DNA of 64,000 bases from an uncultured Lactococcus sp. (GCF_934191625.1 NZ_CAKPUG010000002.1:322254-386253), one strand, 5' to 3'. Numbered from the stretch's first letter, positions 54,005 to 62,840 are shown. Numbers and translations: made by a program. The notes: generated by a model from the sequence alone, not told the origin.

Positions 54005-54079
54005 CTATAAATCATGAATGCGAAAAAACATCTGCGGTCTTTCTTGCAGAACCGCTTTTAACGTTTTTTCAATTTTCAT
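54005..54079 (-). CDS. Putative 24-residue leader peptide of the lsa transcript
   Basis: A 24-codon ORF starting MKIEKTLKAVLQERPQ and ending RIHDL, located 40 bases into the transcript and ahead of the 19-bp hairpin. It has no good ribosome binding site itself. However, a three-codon ORF (TTG AAA TTA TAA, near 54082-54093) has GAGG nine bases upstream and ends three bases before this ATG, so the two may be coupled. The ORF spans a GCGGT/ACCGC hairpin. Short uORFs with ribosome stalling control other ABC-F and erm genes. Translation is unproven. Confidence 0.5.
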   Translation of the reverse strand: MKIEKTLKAVLQERPQMFFRIHDL

Positions 54080-54125
54080 GACTTATAATTTCAATAGACC
54101 TTACCTCGCTTTTATTATTAAGATA

Positions 54126-54154
54126 AGTTTATCAAAACAAAAAAATACTGTCAA
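54126..54154 (-). promoter_or_regulatory. lsa promoter
   Basis: TTGACA (54149-54154), 17 bases, TAAACT (54126-54131) on the minus strand. The -35 hexamer is part of the downstream arm of the permease terminator. Confidence 0.8.
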
Positions 54155-54171
54155 GAAAAATACTTGACAGT
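54140..54171 (-). terminator. Terminator of the amino-acid permease gene
   Basis: ACTGTCAAG/CTTGACAGT stem followed by ATTTTTTTG on the minus strand, 17 bases past the permease stop. Confidence 0.85.
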
Positions 54172-54187
54172 TTATTGTTTCATTTAT

Positions 54188-55522
54188 TTATTCTGATTTT
54201 TTACGATAGCTTAAAAGGCTGAGAAGGCAAACAACTAAGGCAAATACCGAAATCCCCCAGGGGTTTGAAATGACAACATTATAGCCAACGATAAGCAGCA
54301 CAATTAGGGTAAGGATGGAACTCGTCTTAATGAACCAACCTCCAAGCCCAGTTTTAAAATAGAAAATAATCGCAGCAATCAAGAGCATCATCCATACGAT
54401 AAGAATCGTGTAAGAAATAGAACCTGCAAGATAAACAAAGAGATTATCACCAAAAATAAAGGAGAGAATAGCTCCAATAAAGAGCATGCCTGAGCAAAAG
54501 ATAATAGCTGCCACAGGGATTTGCTTTTTCGAAAGTCTTCCTAATGATTGACCAATGGGACCTTTAGCGTCCTTGGCGCGTGAATAGACTGAGCGAGATG
54601 TGGCATAAATAGCCGAGTTAATAACAGAAAAGAGTGCTAAAATAATGACAAAGTTAACAATTAAAGCTGCCCCTGGAATCCCAAGTTTTTCAAAAATTAA
54701 GACAAATGGGCTTTCTTTTGTTGTACTTAAAAACTTCCATGAGTAGAGCTCCACAAAGATAAACATTGGAATAACATAGAAAGAGAAAATACGGATAATA
54801 ACTCCTCGAATCGCTCTTGGAATAGCTTTCTTAGGATTTTCTACTTCTGCAACCGTCAAGGCGATAAGTTCTGATCCACCATAAGAATAAAGAACGATAA
54901 GCATGGAATTAAACACTCCCTGCATGCCATTAGGCATAAATCCGCCATAAGTGTTCATTCTTCCAAGGCCGTCACTAAGGCCGAGATGGAAAACTTGAGT
55001 AGCGACTAAATAAAGTCCCACAACAATCAAAATAAGAATGACGATAATTTTTGTCCAAGCCAGCCAATACTCTGTTTCCGCAAAGACACGTACTGAATAA
55101 AGGTTTAGCCCCAAAGTAATAATAGCTACTATAAGGACAAAAATCCAGGATGGAATTTGGGGTAACCAGACCCCTAAAAATTGAGCAATGGCTGCTGATT
55201 CTGCTACCATAACAGCCATCCATAAGGACCAATAAACCCAGTCTGTAAAGTGGGCAAATCTTTCCCCAACATAAGGGGAGATAAGTCCTGCTAAACCGAC
55301 GGTATTCTCTTTTTGGTGGATGATTATTTGGCCGACGCCATGCATGACGACATATAAAATTACGCCTGCTAAAAGATAAGCTATCATTACTGCTGGCCCA
55401 GCAGCTTGAATGGCATTACTGGATCCGGCAAATAAGCCTGCTCCAATGGCACCACCAAGTGATAGCATAATCACATGTCTCGTCTTCATTGAAGACTTCA
55501 GTTCTTGATTAGAATTTTCCAA
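54188..55522 (-). CDS. APC-superfamily amino-acid permease (probably aromatic amino acids)
   Basis: A 444-residue, 12-helix permease of the amino-acid transporter (AAT) branch. The substrate-binding start MLSLGGAIGAGLFAGSSNAI (about residue 20) and the amphipathic AEVENPKKAIPRAIRG (about 230) are standard. The start is TTG with GAGGG seven bases ahead; an ATG 11 codons later is a less likely start. Substrate is suggested by the leader peptide upstream, which carries Tyr-Phe-Phe-Trp in a row and sits in an attenuator, pointing to aromatic amino acids. Confidence 0.88.
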   Translation of the reverse strand: MENSNQELKSSMKTRHVIMLSLGGAIGAGLFAGSSNAIQAAGPAVMIAYLLAGVILYVVMHGVGQIIIHQKENTVGLAGLISPYVGERFAHFTDWVYWSLWMAVMVAESAAIAQFLGVWLPQIPSWIFVLIVAIITLGLNLYSVRVFAETEYWLAWTKIIVILILIVVGLYLVATQVFHLGLSDGLGRMNTYGGFMPNGMQGVFNSMLIVLYSYGGSELIALTVAEVENPKKAIPRAIRGVIIRIFSFYVIPMFIFVELYSWKFLSTTKESPFVLIFEKLGIPGAALIVNFVIILALFSVINSAIYATSRSVYSRAKDAKGPIGQSLGRLSKKQIPVAAIIFCSGMLFIGAILSFIFGDNLFVYLAGSISYTILIVWMMLLIAAIIFYFKTGLGGWFIKTSSILTLIVLLIVGYNVVISNPWGISVFALVVCLLSLLSYRKKSE

Positions 55523-55651
55523 GTAAAATCCCTCATTTCTATTTGTTTTTGCTTCTTTAGTTTTTTATAAAAAAGGTAAAGCCCTGCTTGGATCACGATA
55601 GATTAACTTTAATGGTTTAACAAAAACTAAAGAGCGGTTAAATTCAAAAAG

Positions 55652-55681
55652 AAAAAGCCGGGTAATTTACCCGGCTTTTTA
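55652..55681 (-). terminator. Attenuator terminator in the permease leader
   Basis: AAAGCCGGGT-AAATT-ACCCGGCTTT with T residues after it; it stands between the leader peptide and the permease gene, 130 bases before the start codon. Confidence 0.85.
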
Positions 55682-55686
55682 TCACG

Positions 55687-55756
55687 GGCACAGATACTTT
55701 TTGAGAATACTCAAAAGTTGTATCTATGCCAAGCATAAACACAACTTATCTGCGCC
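55687..55756 (-). promoter_or_regulatory. Mutually exclusive hairpins of the permease attenuator
   Basis: On the minus-strand RNA four segments can pair in competing ways. Segment 1 is GGCGCAGATA (55747-55756, over Trp-Arg-Arg-stop). Segment 2 is AAGTTGTGTTTATGC (55733-55747). Segment 3 is GCATAGATACAACTT (55715-55729), with one further G before it at 55730. Segment 4 is GTATCTGTGCC (55687-55697). 2:3 pairs over 15 positions with one or two G-U. 3:4 pairs GGCATAGATAC with GTATCTGTGCC. 1:4 pairs over 10 positions. Confidence 0.75.
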
Positions 55757-55793
55757 AAAAGAAATAGACTGTCAATGGAAGTGTTTTGCTCAT
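55746..55793 (-). CDS. Aromatic leader peptide MSKTLPLTVYFFWRR
   Basis: A 15-residue ORF with AAAGGAG eight bases before the ATG, about 25 bases after the promoter start point. The peptide ends Val-Tyr-Phe-Phe-Trp-Arg-Arg. The run of aromatic codons, the overlap of the Trp-Arg-Arg-stop codons with a pairing segment, and the terminator downstream are the layout of classical amino-acid attenuation. Scarcity of Tyr, Phe or Trp would stall ribosomes here and should favour permease expression. Confidence 0.82.
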   Translation of the reverse strand: MSKTLPLTVYFFWRR

Positions 55794-55823
55794 GTGATTT
55801 TCTCCTTTATGAATTTAAGACTT

Positions 55824-55852
55824 ATTATACGTAAAAATATTTTAAATTGCAA
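55824..55852 (-). promoter_or_regulatory. Promoter of the leader-permease transcript
   Basis: TTGCAA (55847-55852), 17 bases, TATAAT (55824-55829) on the minus strand. Confidence 0.85.
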
Positions 55853-55935
55853 GAATTTATACAGAATTATGTGAAAATTTATGAAATTCCAGTTTTTCTC
55901 CTCAATTTATCTTCCAAATCGGAAATGCATATTGC

Positions 55936-55966
55936 TTGACATGGAACGCGTTTCATAAATTACAAT
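55936..55966 (+). promoter_or_regulatory. Promoter and LacI-type operator of the HAD-LacI pair
   Basis: TTGACA (55936-55941), a long 19-base spacer and TACAAT (55961-55966). The spacer contains TGGAACGCGTTTCA (55942-55955), a palindrome with a central CG and one mismatch, the typical LacI/GalR operator shape. The regulator encoded at 56806 is the natural candidate for autorepression; CcpA is an alternative. Confidence 0.75.
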
Positions 55967-55999
55967 GAAAGCATCAAAAAACATAAAGGAGATTTAACT

Positions 56000-56809
56000 A
56001 TGATTAAGCACATTTTTACAGACATGGATGGGACACTTCTCGACACACGTGGTAGCCTTTCTGATACAAACCGCTGGTCAGTCTGTCTGAGCGATATCCC
56101 GGTGACACTTGTTTCAGCACGAAGCCCGATCGAGATGAGTTCTACATTAAGTAAGCTTCAACTGAAAACACCACAAATCGCCTTCAATGGAAATCTGACT
56201 TTTACTCAAAATGATTTTGGAATACAAGTTATCGAAAAACACATATTGCCGGCGGACATTGTTTCCAATCTTTTGGACTACTTCTCTTCAAACTTTCCAA
56301 ATGTAAGCCTCAGCTGGTACAGCTTGGCACATTGGTACATTAAAAAACAGGACAAAGGAGTCTTCTTCCAAAAAACACTTACCGGCGCTGAACCGCGTAT
56401 TAAAGCATTTGATGGACAATCTGAAATCTACAAAATTATGCTGATGACTTTCGATCGCGAAGAAATGCAACAAATTGAGCAAGCGTTGAAAAATCTAGAT
56501 ATTCCCGATATCCATGTGACTCGTTCCACAGTACATACTTTGGAGATTACATCTGCTGAGAAAACTAAAGCCGATGCCGCTCAAGCTATTTTGGAAGAAA
56601 AGGAAATTGATTTTGAAGAAAGTGCTGCAATAGGTGATGGTCATAACGATATCCCCCTTCTGAAGGCTGCCGGTCTTCCTATTGCAGTAGAAAATGCTAG
56701 CGAAGAAGTGAAAGCCCATGTTAAAATGATAGTAGCTAAAAATACAGAACACGGTGTAACTGAGGCGCTCTCAGCTATTCGTGAAATCAATGAACAGGTA
56801 ACCTTATGA
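56000..56809 (+). CDS. HAD-family (Cof-type) hydrolase
   Basis: A 269-residue cytosolic phosphatase with motif I FTDMDGTLLDTRG, motif II TLVSARSP, a C2 cap, and motif IV GDGHNDIPLLKAAG. The substrate is probably a sugar phosphate. Four-base overlap with the LacI-type gene and a shared operator-bearing promoter suggest a small self-regulated catabolic unit. Confidence 0.9.
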   Translation: MIKHIFTDMDGTLLDTRGSLSDTNRWSVCLSDIPVTLVSARSPIEMSSTLSKLQLKTPQIAFNGNLTFTQNDFGIQVIEKHILPADIVSNLLDYFSSNFPNVSLSWYSLAHWYIKKQDKGVFFQKTLTGAEPRIKAFDGQSEIYKIMLMTFDREEMQQIEQALKNLDIPDIHVTRSTVHTLEITSAEKTKADAAQAILEEKEIDFEESAAIGDGHNDIPLLKAAGLPIAVENASEEVKAHVKMIVAKNTEHGVTEALSAIREINEQVTL

Positions 56810-57729
56810 CATCTCTTTCTGATATTGCCAAACTCACCGGATACTCCAAAGCTACCGTTTCTCGTGTGCTTTCTGGTAATGGATACGCCTCTCAACAAAC
56901 TCGCGAAGAAATTTTAAGAATAGCTTCCGAATTAGACTATGCGACCAATGCGATTGCGCAAGAGTTGGCGCATGGTGCTACATATAATATCGGTGTTGTG
57001 CTTCCTTATATCAAGTCGCCCTTTTTTAGTAAAATTTTAGAAGGTATTCTTGAGAAAAGCTTTGAAACTGGATATAAAATTATTATTCTACCCTCAAACT
57101 ATAACCAGGATTTAGAAATTGAATATCTCGAAAAATTGCGGAAAAAAGCCTTTGAAGCCATTATTTTCACTTCACGTCAAGTACCTGAAGAAACTATCCT
57201 AAAATATCAGAAATATGGTCCTATAGTGCTCTGCTACAAACCTGAAAATACAGGTATTCCAGCTACCTATGCTAATCGAATTCCTGCTTATCGTGAAGCC
57301 TTTGAATGGCTGAAAGAGCAACGATGTTCAAATATTGGCTTTCTCTTGTCCAGAGGTAAAAGTCCAACAATCTCAACTACTCTACAGGCTTACAAGGATG
57401 TTTACCAACTTGAGGCAAGACCAGAGCAGATCAAATCAGGACTTATCTCACCTGAGGATGCTTATCGCTTAGCGCCACAATTAACACAATTTGACGGGAT
57501 TTTTGCTAATTCTGATGAAATTGCTGCCAATGTATGGCGTTGGTTTGAAGAACAAGGACTTCCTAAACCAATTATTGTAGGACAAGAACGCTTGCTATCT
57601 GGACAATTGCTCAAATTACCCACCATTGACAATCACTGCCGTCAAGTCGGACGGATGGCTTTTGAACAAGCTGTTTCGAAAGCAAATAAACAGACCTCTG
57701 TTAATTCTGAGTTTATCCTTGAACGTTAA
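56806..57729 (+). CDS. LacI/GalR-family transcriptional regulator
   Basis: A 307-residue repressor: N-terminal HTH SLSDIAKLTGYSKATVSRVL with the following hinge helix, then a periplasmic-binding-protein-like domain (NIGVVLPYIKSPFFSKIL about residue 60). It lacks any partner sugar gene in the immediate neighbourhood except the HAD hydrolase. It probably controls the pair through the palindrome at 55942-55955. Confidence 0.92.
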   Translation: MTSLSDIAKLTGYSKATVSRVLSGNGYASQQTREEILRIASELDYATNAIAQELAHGATYNIGVVLPYIKSPFFSKILEGILEKSFETGYKIIILPSNYNQDLEIEYLEKLRKKAFEAIIFTSRQVPEETILKYQKYGPIVLCYKPENTGIPATYANRIPAYREAFEWLKEQRCSNIGFLLSRGKSPTISTTLQAYKDVYQLEARPEQIKSGLISPEDAYRLAPQLTQFDGIFANSDEIAANVWRWFEEQGLPKPIIVGQERLLSGQLLKLPTIDNHCRQVGRMAFEQAVSKANKQTSVNSEFILER

Positions 57730-57743
57730 CAAAGGCGTGATGT

Positions 57744-57777
57744 AAAAATCCCAAGAATAATTTCTTGGGATTTTTTA
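57744..57777. terminator. Bidirectional terminator
   Basis: AATCCCAAGAA/TTCTTGGGATT stem with A and T runs on both sides, shared by the LacI-type gene and the DUF1295 gene. Confidence 0.9.
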
Positions 57778-58548
57778 TAGACCTTTCTTGCCGATGAAAG
57801 GTAAAAATTTAGGTGTGTCTTGTGCATATACTTGAAAATCTTTACGCTCCTTATACTTTCTTTCAAGTAAAGGTACACCAGAAACGAATAAGAGTAAGCC
57901 AGTGATTAAAAGAGGGCTCACTATTAGCCAAAGGTTAGAGATATCAGTAAAAGCAATTAAGAAGATGCCCCACCAACAGGTAGCTTCGCCAAAATAGTTT
58001 GGGTGTCGCGTTACGGACCACAAACCACTCGTCAGTAATTTTCCTTTATTTTCTTTAAGCTTCTTAAATTGTTCTAGTTGCCAATCTCCTAGGACTTCAA
58101 AAAAGAAACCTACCAACCAAACAATTACCCCAAGAACTTGCCACCAGAAAATATGACTTTCTGGGTGATAATTACTCTGAATGATGGGGAGTGCAATAAT
58201 AAAAAGCAAAAGGTACTGAACCATAAAGACAGAAAGAAAGGCCTTTAATTTGGGAGAATGACTTCCCCATCGGCGTCGCATATTTTTATAGCGATAATCT
58301 TCAGGTTTATTCCAATTGCGACGGGCTAAATGTACAAATAGTCTTACACCCCAAAGTGCCACCAAAATCAAAATTGCTCTATTTTGCATAGTTATTTGAG
58401 TATTGAAGAAATAACTTAAACAAGCTGTCAAAACAAATCCTCCACCCCATGCTATATCGATTAACCCATAGTTTTTCTTCTGATCGGCTACTTTAAACCA
58501 ACAGATAAAATAGACGAGTAAAACTCCTAAAACTATTCCATAAATCAT
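57775..58548 (-). CDS. DUF1295 membrane protein (steroid-reductase / ICMT-like)
   Basis: A 257-residue protein with about six helices, of the DUF1295 family related to steroid 5-alpha-reductases and isoprenylcysteine methyltransferases. [21 protein letters not shown] (about residue 175) is the nucleotide/cofactor-binding block and [21 protein letters not shown] the family end. Such proteins sit in several lipid-modification clusters, often with DUF2177. Overlaps the kinase fusion gene by 4 bases; last gene of the operon. Confidence 0.85.
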   Translation of the reverse strand: MIYGIVLGVLLVYFICWFKVADQKKNYGLIDIAWGGGFVLTACLSYFFNTQITMQNRAILILVALWGVRLFVHLARRNWNKPEDYRYKNMRRRWGSHSPKLKAFLSVFMVQYLLLFIIALPIIQSNYHPESHIFWWQVLGVIVWLVGFFFEVLGDWQLEQFKKLKENKGKLLTSGLWSVTRHPNYFGEATCWWGIFLIAFTDISNLWLIVSPLLITGLLLFVSGVPLLERKYKERKDFQVYAQDTPKFLPFIGKKGL

Positions 58549-60338
58549 AACTGCTCCTTTATAATTCCAGCGATAGCGATACTCCCCACTCCCGCAGAGA
58601 TAGCAATAGCAGATGAACTCTCGATCACCTCATAATCATTGCCGGTCTTTTCTTTCAACATTTTCTGCCAATCTTCTATATCACTTTGAGCCAAGACATG
58701 TGTCAGAGCAATAGCTTCAATCTGTCCACTTTTTACTAATGATTGGATTTTTTTAACAATCTTTTTCATGCTTTGCTTTTGACTTAAGGAAGCCCCAATC
58801 AGTCTCCCATTGCCTATTTTATCCAGACTCACTATCGGATGAAGTGAAAGCTTTTTAGCTATTACACCCACAGACTGAGGAATCCTTCCTGACTGTATCA
58901 TCGGGCTTAAGTCAGCCACTGCCACATAAATAAAGATCCTCTCTCGCAGCTGCTTAATTTCTTGAACCAGCTGCTGGATAGGCAGCTGGTTCTCCACAAG
59001 TTGAGCTGCCCGTTGCACGAGCAATCCTTGTGCAACCGAGTTTAAGCGTGAATCAATGAGGTGAATCCAGTTTTTCGAGTATTTTTTTTCCTGGATACGT
59101 TGCTTAATTAGCTGATAGGTGCCACTAAGTTGTGACGCTACCGTAATAACAAGTACATGGTCATACTTTTCTTCCAAAAAAGAGAAAAGCGCATCAATAG
59201 TTTGGATACTTGGCTGCGAAGTACTCATTTTAAGGTGTTCGCCTGCTTTTTCTTTGATAAGTTGTGCATTGATAGTAAGCTTATCCAGAAAATTTTGGTC
59301 ACCGACTGAGACATTTACTGGTAAAACATGCACTTGATATGCAAGCAAAAACTCTTGCGGTAAATCAGCAATAGAGTCTGTAACAATCGCTATTGGAGCT
59401 TGTCTCTCCTGAGAAATTTCGTATTGTAGGCGCATATCGTCTACTTTTTGATAAATAATCTGTCCATACTTTTCTAACTTTGCAAGCACTTTTTGGGGTT
59501 GATTAGTATGCATGTGGAGTTTCTGTTGCTTATTATTTCCAGCAGTGACAATTGAATTTCCCATTTCTTGCAGCAATTTTCGTAATTGTCCTTCAGAAAT
59601 CTGTGGTTCTTTGATAATAAATTCTGAACAGTATCTATAAAGCGGAGCTTCGGCAATGACATGTTCTACAGAAAGATTTTTTACCAGTGCATTATTCTCG
59701 ACTGTACCTTCATCATCTGTTTCTAAAGTCCTCCCGCAGTAATAATCTGTAAAACCGAGTATAAAGTAATAAAATCCTTTCGCTCCAGCATCTACCAATT
59801 TATTTTTTCGCAATAAAGTCATTTGAAATTGAGTGCCATTTACTGCTTCCTGTGCTTCTTTTTTTGCTTCCAACAAAGCCTCTTCAAAGGAGTGGTTCGT
59901 TCTATAGGCCTTTAGCAAAGTCACAGACCAGACGCGCATTACCGTTAAAATTGTTCCTTCCTTTGGGTCTATTAATGAACTATAAGCTTTATTTACAGCC
60001 TGTTCTAAAGCTTCAACAAAATTTTCAAAATTCGTTTCTTTTTTTTGGTAGTTTTCAGCCACAGCATTTAAATATTGTGCAAAAATAATACCTGAATTTC
60101 CCCGAGCACCAATAAGTGCTGCCGCTGATATTTCATCTAGAAGAATATCCATGGCATAAGTTTGCATCGGCACATTATCAATGATACCTTGCATCAGTGA
60201 GGCTAGGTTACTCCCTGTATCTCCATCTGCCACCGGAAAAACATTTATTTTATTCAGCTCTTCCTTCTCATGAATTACTTTTTCTGCTCCAGCTCTAAAA
60301 CTCTGTAGCAAGAGATAATTCTCATTTTTTTCACCCAC
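58545..60338 (-). CDS. Fatty-acid kinase fusion: FakA-like DAK2 domain plus DegV (FakB-like) domain
   Basis: A 597-residue soluble protein joining two activities. Residues 1-200 are a DAK2/DhaL-type kinase domain with [18 protein letters not shown] and [14 protein letters not shown]. Residues about 230-305 match the FakA middle domain, with a YRYCSEF Cys and the HMH pair that bind zinc. Residues about 315-597 are a DegV lipid carrier, with [12 protein letters not shown], the TSQPS acyl-binding motif, SQLSGTYQ and [10 protein letters not shown]. In S. aureus FakA and FakB are separate and together phosphorylate fatty acids. Here kinase and carrier are one chain. Flanked by DUF2177 (12 bases) and DUF1295. 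Confidence 0.88.
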   Translation of the reverse strand: MGEKNENYLLLQSFRAGAEKVIHEKEELNKINVFPVADGDTGSNLASLMQGIIDNVPMQTYAMDILLDEISAAALIGARGNSGIIFAQYLNAVAENYQKKETNFENFVEALEQAVNKAYSSLIDPKEGTILTVMRVWSVTLLKAYRTNHSFEEALLEAKKEAQEAVNGTQFQMTLLRKNKLVDAGAKGFYYFILGFTDYYCGRTLETDDEGTVENNALVKNLSVEHVIAEAPLYRYCSEFIIKEPQISEGQLRKLLQEMGNSIVTAGNNKQQKLHMHTNQPQKVLAKLEKYGQIIYQKVDDMRLQYEISQERQAPIAIVTDSIADLPQEFLLAYQVHVLPVNVSVGDQNFLDKLTINAQLIKEKAGEHLKMSTSQPSIQTIDALFSFLEEKYDHVLVITVASQLSGTYQLIKQRIQEKKYSKNWIHLIDSRLNSVAQGLLVQRAAQLVENQLPIQQLVQEIKQLRERIFIYVAVADLSPMIQSGRIPQSVGVIAKKLSLHPIVSLDKIGNGRLIGASLSQKQSMKKIVKKIQSLVKSGQIEAIALTHVLAQSDIEDWQKMLKEKTGNDYEVIESSSAIAISAGVGSIAIAGIIKEQL

Positions 60339-60350
60339 TTTTTTCTCCTT

Positions 60351-60746
60351 CTAAAGCCTTATGGCTATTACATAAGTAAGTGTTGCACTTAAAGAAGTTA
60401 CAAAGCTCCCCCAGATAATGTCAATAATTGTAATTTTCAACGGCCAATCCCGCAATGTCGCGAGATTTGTCAAATCATATGTGGCGTAACATACTGCTCC
60501 AAAAAATGCGCCTACCAAAAGAACATAAGAAAGGCTTTCTTTTTCTAGCCCAGGCACTAATACAAAAAATACGAGAGCAATCATATAAATAAGATAAAAA
60601 ATGACTGCTGGCAAAAATTTTGTTTGCCCCATCAGATGTCCTATATAGGGTTGATAAAATTTTTTATTAGCAATGATTAACCAAAAACTATCTAAAATAA
60701 GAAAAATCACAGCACTGATTAAAAACAACTTTAAAAATTGAAACAT
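60351..60746 (-). CDS. DUF2177 membrane protein
   Basis: A 131-residue protein with four helices of the DUF2177 family: DSFWLIIANKKFYQPYIG near the N-terminus, then CYATYDLTNLATLRDWPL and DIIWGSFV. Function unknown; the family often neighbours DUF1295, cyclopropane-synthase-like or amine-oxidase-like genes in lipid clusters. First gene of the operon with the kinase-carrier fusion. Confidence 0.88.
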   Translation of the reverse strand: MFQFLKLFLISAVIFLILDSFWLIIANKKFYQPYIGHLMGQTKFLPAVIFYLIYMIALVFFVLVPGLEKESLSYVLLVGAFFGAVCYATYDLTNLATLRDWPLKITIIDIIWGSFVTSLSATLTYVIAIRL

Positions 60747-60906
60747 TATCCACCTCTATTCTAATATATAATTCCTTCAGCAACCGATTTCATTTCATTC
60801 ATTCTAACACTTCCCTCTAAAATTAGCGAAAAATTCAACTCAAATCCATCAATTCAGAAAATTCCTACTCTATAAAAGAAGATGAAACGTTAAAACTTCA
60901 AAATAT

Positions 60907-60915
60907 TGATATAAT
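60907..60915 (+). promoter_or_regulatory. Extended -10 promoter of the DUF998-like gene
   Basis: TGATATAAT, 36 bases before the ATG; no clear -35. Confidence 0.55.
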
Positions 60916-60950
60916 AATAAGAATAGGAATTAAAAAGATGGAGAAATTAA

Positions 60951-62111
60951 ATGAAAAAAATTATTGAAATTCCGGACGAGGTAGCGGATAAATTTACGCA
61001 ACAAAAATATAAAATGTCTATCGAGCAAAATCAAGTCATCTTAAAAAACGACGTGGATCAGCTTGATGCTCAAAACTTTTCGTTACATTACATGCTTATT
61101 CCCAGTATATTAAGCTTAGTCATTGCCCTACTTACTTTCTTTTTAAGCGGGCATTCTCAGATTAATTTTACTGGCGGACGATATCACTCTGTCGCTGGAA
61201 TCAGTATGTTGTGTGCAACACTTATCGGCTTTGCTACCTTTATCTGGGTTTACGCTAAGCAAAATACTTCACCCCAAAAACGTTTCTTCAGTCGAATAAG
61301 AGAACTCGTCACAATCAGTCTTGCCTATACCTTGATTGTTTTTGCGATTCAAGCGCTAATTTGGTACATTCTTGGGATGACCTTTGTTGGTGTAACTCTA
61401 GATCGCCTCACTGCTTCTTTTGTAGCAGCACTCTTTGCAGCCATAGTTTTTTACTTTTTGATTCTCTTTGCAGCATCGGTTCAAATTTCCCACCTGATTA
61501 TTTTATTGTTTATTACTTTTATCGGTGGTATTTTCCTTTCCATGGCTACGAATGGACAAAATGGCTGGTGGCAATACAACTTTAGCTTTTTAGGAACTGG
61601 GGAAGCTAAAAATCAATGGCAATTTAATTTCACAATGATTTTTTCTGCATTGATGTTACTTACAATCACAGATTATTTATTTATGGATTTTCAAAAAAGT
61701 GACTTATATAGTTTCAAGGTTAAGATTGTTCAAGCCTTTTACTATGTCATCGCACTGTTCATTGCCGGTGTAGGTATTTTCCCAGCACAATCATGGACAA
61801 TGGCCTTACACAATGCCTCTGCGTATGGTATCGTTTTATGTATTATCATCTTGATAGTATTAAGTAAATACCTTTTGCCTCAAATTTCTAAAGAATTTCT
61901 TAGTATATCAGCTATCGTTTTTATCGCACTTGTGACTTCAGCAATTTTATTTCTGAAAGTGCATTATCTGTCTCTGACTGTTTTCGAGATTATTGCATTT
62001 GCAATTTCCTTTACCTGGTTGGTTATGATGATTAATGCACTCCAAAAAATGCTTCATGAATCAAGTGTCTATCAAGTGGAAGTTGTCGAAGTGAAAGAAA
62101 ATATTTCATAA
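60951..62111 (+). CDS. Multispanning membrane protein with small N-terminal domain (DUF998-like), copy 2
   Basis: A 386-residue paralog of the protein at 34758-35936. It has the same plan: a roughly 45-residue soluble start (MKKIIEIPDEVADKFTQQ), about eight helices, NFSFLGTGEAKNQWQFNFTM after WWQY, and the tail SVYQVEVVEVKENI matching VVYQVDIVKDVEKI of copy 1. Unlike copy 1 it stands alone and has its own promoter. Function unknown. Confidence 0.7.
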   Translation: MKKIIEIPDEVADKFTQQKYKMSIEQNQVILKNDVDQLDAQNFSLHYMLIPSILSLVIALLTFFLSGHSQINFTGGRYHSVAGISMLCATLIGFATFIWVYAKQNTSPQKRFFSRIRELVTISLAYTLIVFAIQALIWYILGMTFVGVTLDRLTASFVAALFAAIVFYFLILFAASVQISHLIILLFITFIGGIFLSMATNGQNGWWQYNFSFLGTGEAKNQWQFNFTMIFSALMLLTITDYLFMDFQKSDLYSFKVKIVQAFYYVIALFIAGVGIFPAQSWTMALHNASAYGIVLCIIILIVLSKYLLPQISKEFLSISAIVFIALVTSAILFLKVHYLSLTVFEIIAFAISFTWLVMMINALQKMLHESSVYQVEVVEVKENIS

Positions 62112-62146
62112 AAAAAAACAAGGAGATTTTATCCTTGTTTTTTTTT
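62110..62146. terminator. Bidirectional terminator
   Basis: AACAAGGA/TCCTTGTT stem with long A and T runs on both sides, between the DUF998-like gene and gls24. Confidence 0.9.
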
Positions 62147-62149
62147 ATT

Positions 62150-62668
62150 CTATTTTACACGTGGTTTGTCATCATCGCTAACTTTGTCTTTCACTTGGTC
62201 AACTTTTTCTGAAGTAAATCGTCCTGTTGATTTTGCAGCATCTCCTACCTTATCTTGAAGACTTTGTTCATCTTGTCTTTGTTGTTCTCTCGTTTTAACG
62301 TCAATAACATCAACGTTTACTTCCACAACTTCAAGGTCTGTCATTGCCTTAACTTCTTTAGAAATAACTTCCTTAATATTTTTATAAATATCAGGTACAT
62401 ATTTCTTATATTCAGCTACGATTTTAAGGTCAACCGCAACTTGTTGTTTACCAACTTCAACTCCTACACCAGATGTTACGTCATCTGTGTTAACAAGTTT
62501 CCCAGTAAGATTAGAGAGGAACCCACCATCTACTGCAAGTAAACCGTCAACCTTATCTAAAGCAAGACCTACGATTTTTTGAATTACTTTATCTTCATAA
62601 CTTAAAGTTCCACTTACTTCATTGTTTGAGTTGTCTAAAGTTTTTTTATTTTCTTGTACTTGTACCAT
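62150..62668 (-). CDS. Asp23/Gls24 family envelope stress protein
   Basis: A 172-residue protein: Asp23 domain from about 15 to 125 (VGLALDKVDGLLAVDGGFL, VDLKIVAEYKKYVPDIYKNI, VVEVNVDVIDV) and a charged, repetitive C-terminus (QVKDKVSDDDKPRVK). Gls24 proteins are stress-induced and membrane-associated through partner proteins. AAGGAG precedes the ATG. GlsB is encoded 172 bases upstream on the same strand. Confidence 0.92.
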   Translation of the reverse strand: MVQVQENKKTLDNSNNEVSGTLSYEDKVIQKIVGLALDKVDGLLAVDGGFLSNLTGKLVNTDDVTSGVGVEVGKQQVAVDLKIVAEYKKYVPDIYKNIKEVISKEVKAMTDLEVVEVNVDVIDVKTREQQRQDEQSLQDKVGDAAKSTGRFTSEKVDQVKDKVSDDDKPRVK

Positions 62669-62840
62669 AAGATTCTCCTTTTTATTTATAACTTATTAAA
62701 ATATTTTTACCTATTTTATTAATAAAATCTCCTATGTGATTAAGGTAATAAGCAATATCCCCATCGCACGGCGTAAAATTACGTTGTGTAAATAAATAAC
62801 TTGCATTCACACTTTTTTACTACACTACTCTACCAGCTGT

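Noticed and set aside
53781..54017. 78-codon plus-strand ORF
   Set aside because: It is the antisense of the 53-codon minus-strand ORF and the 19-bp hairpin; no ribosome binding site or promoter on the plus strand.
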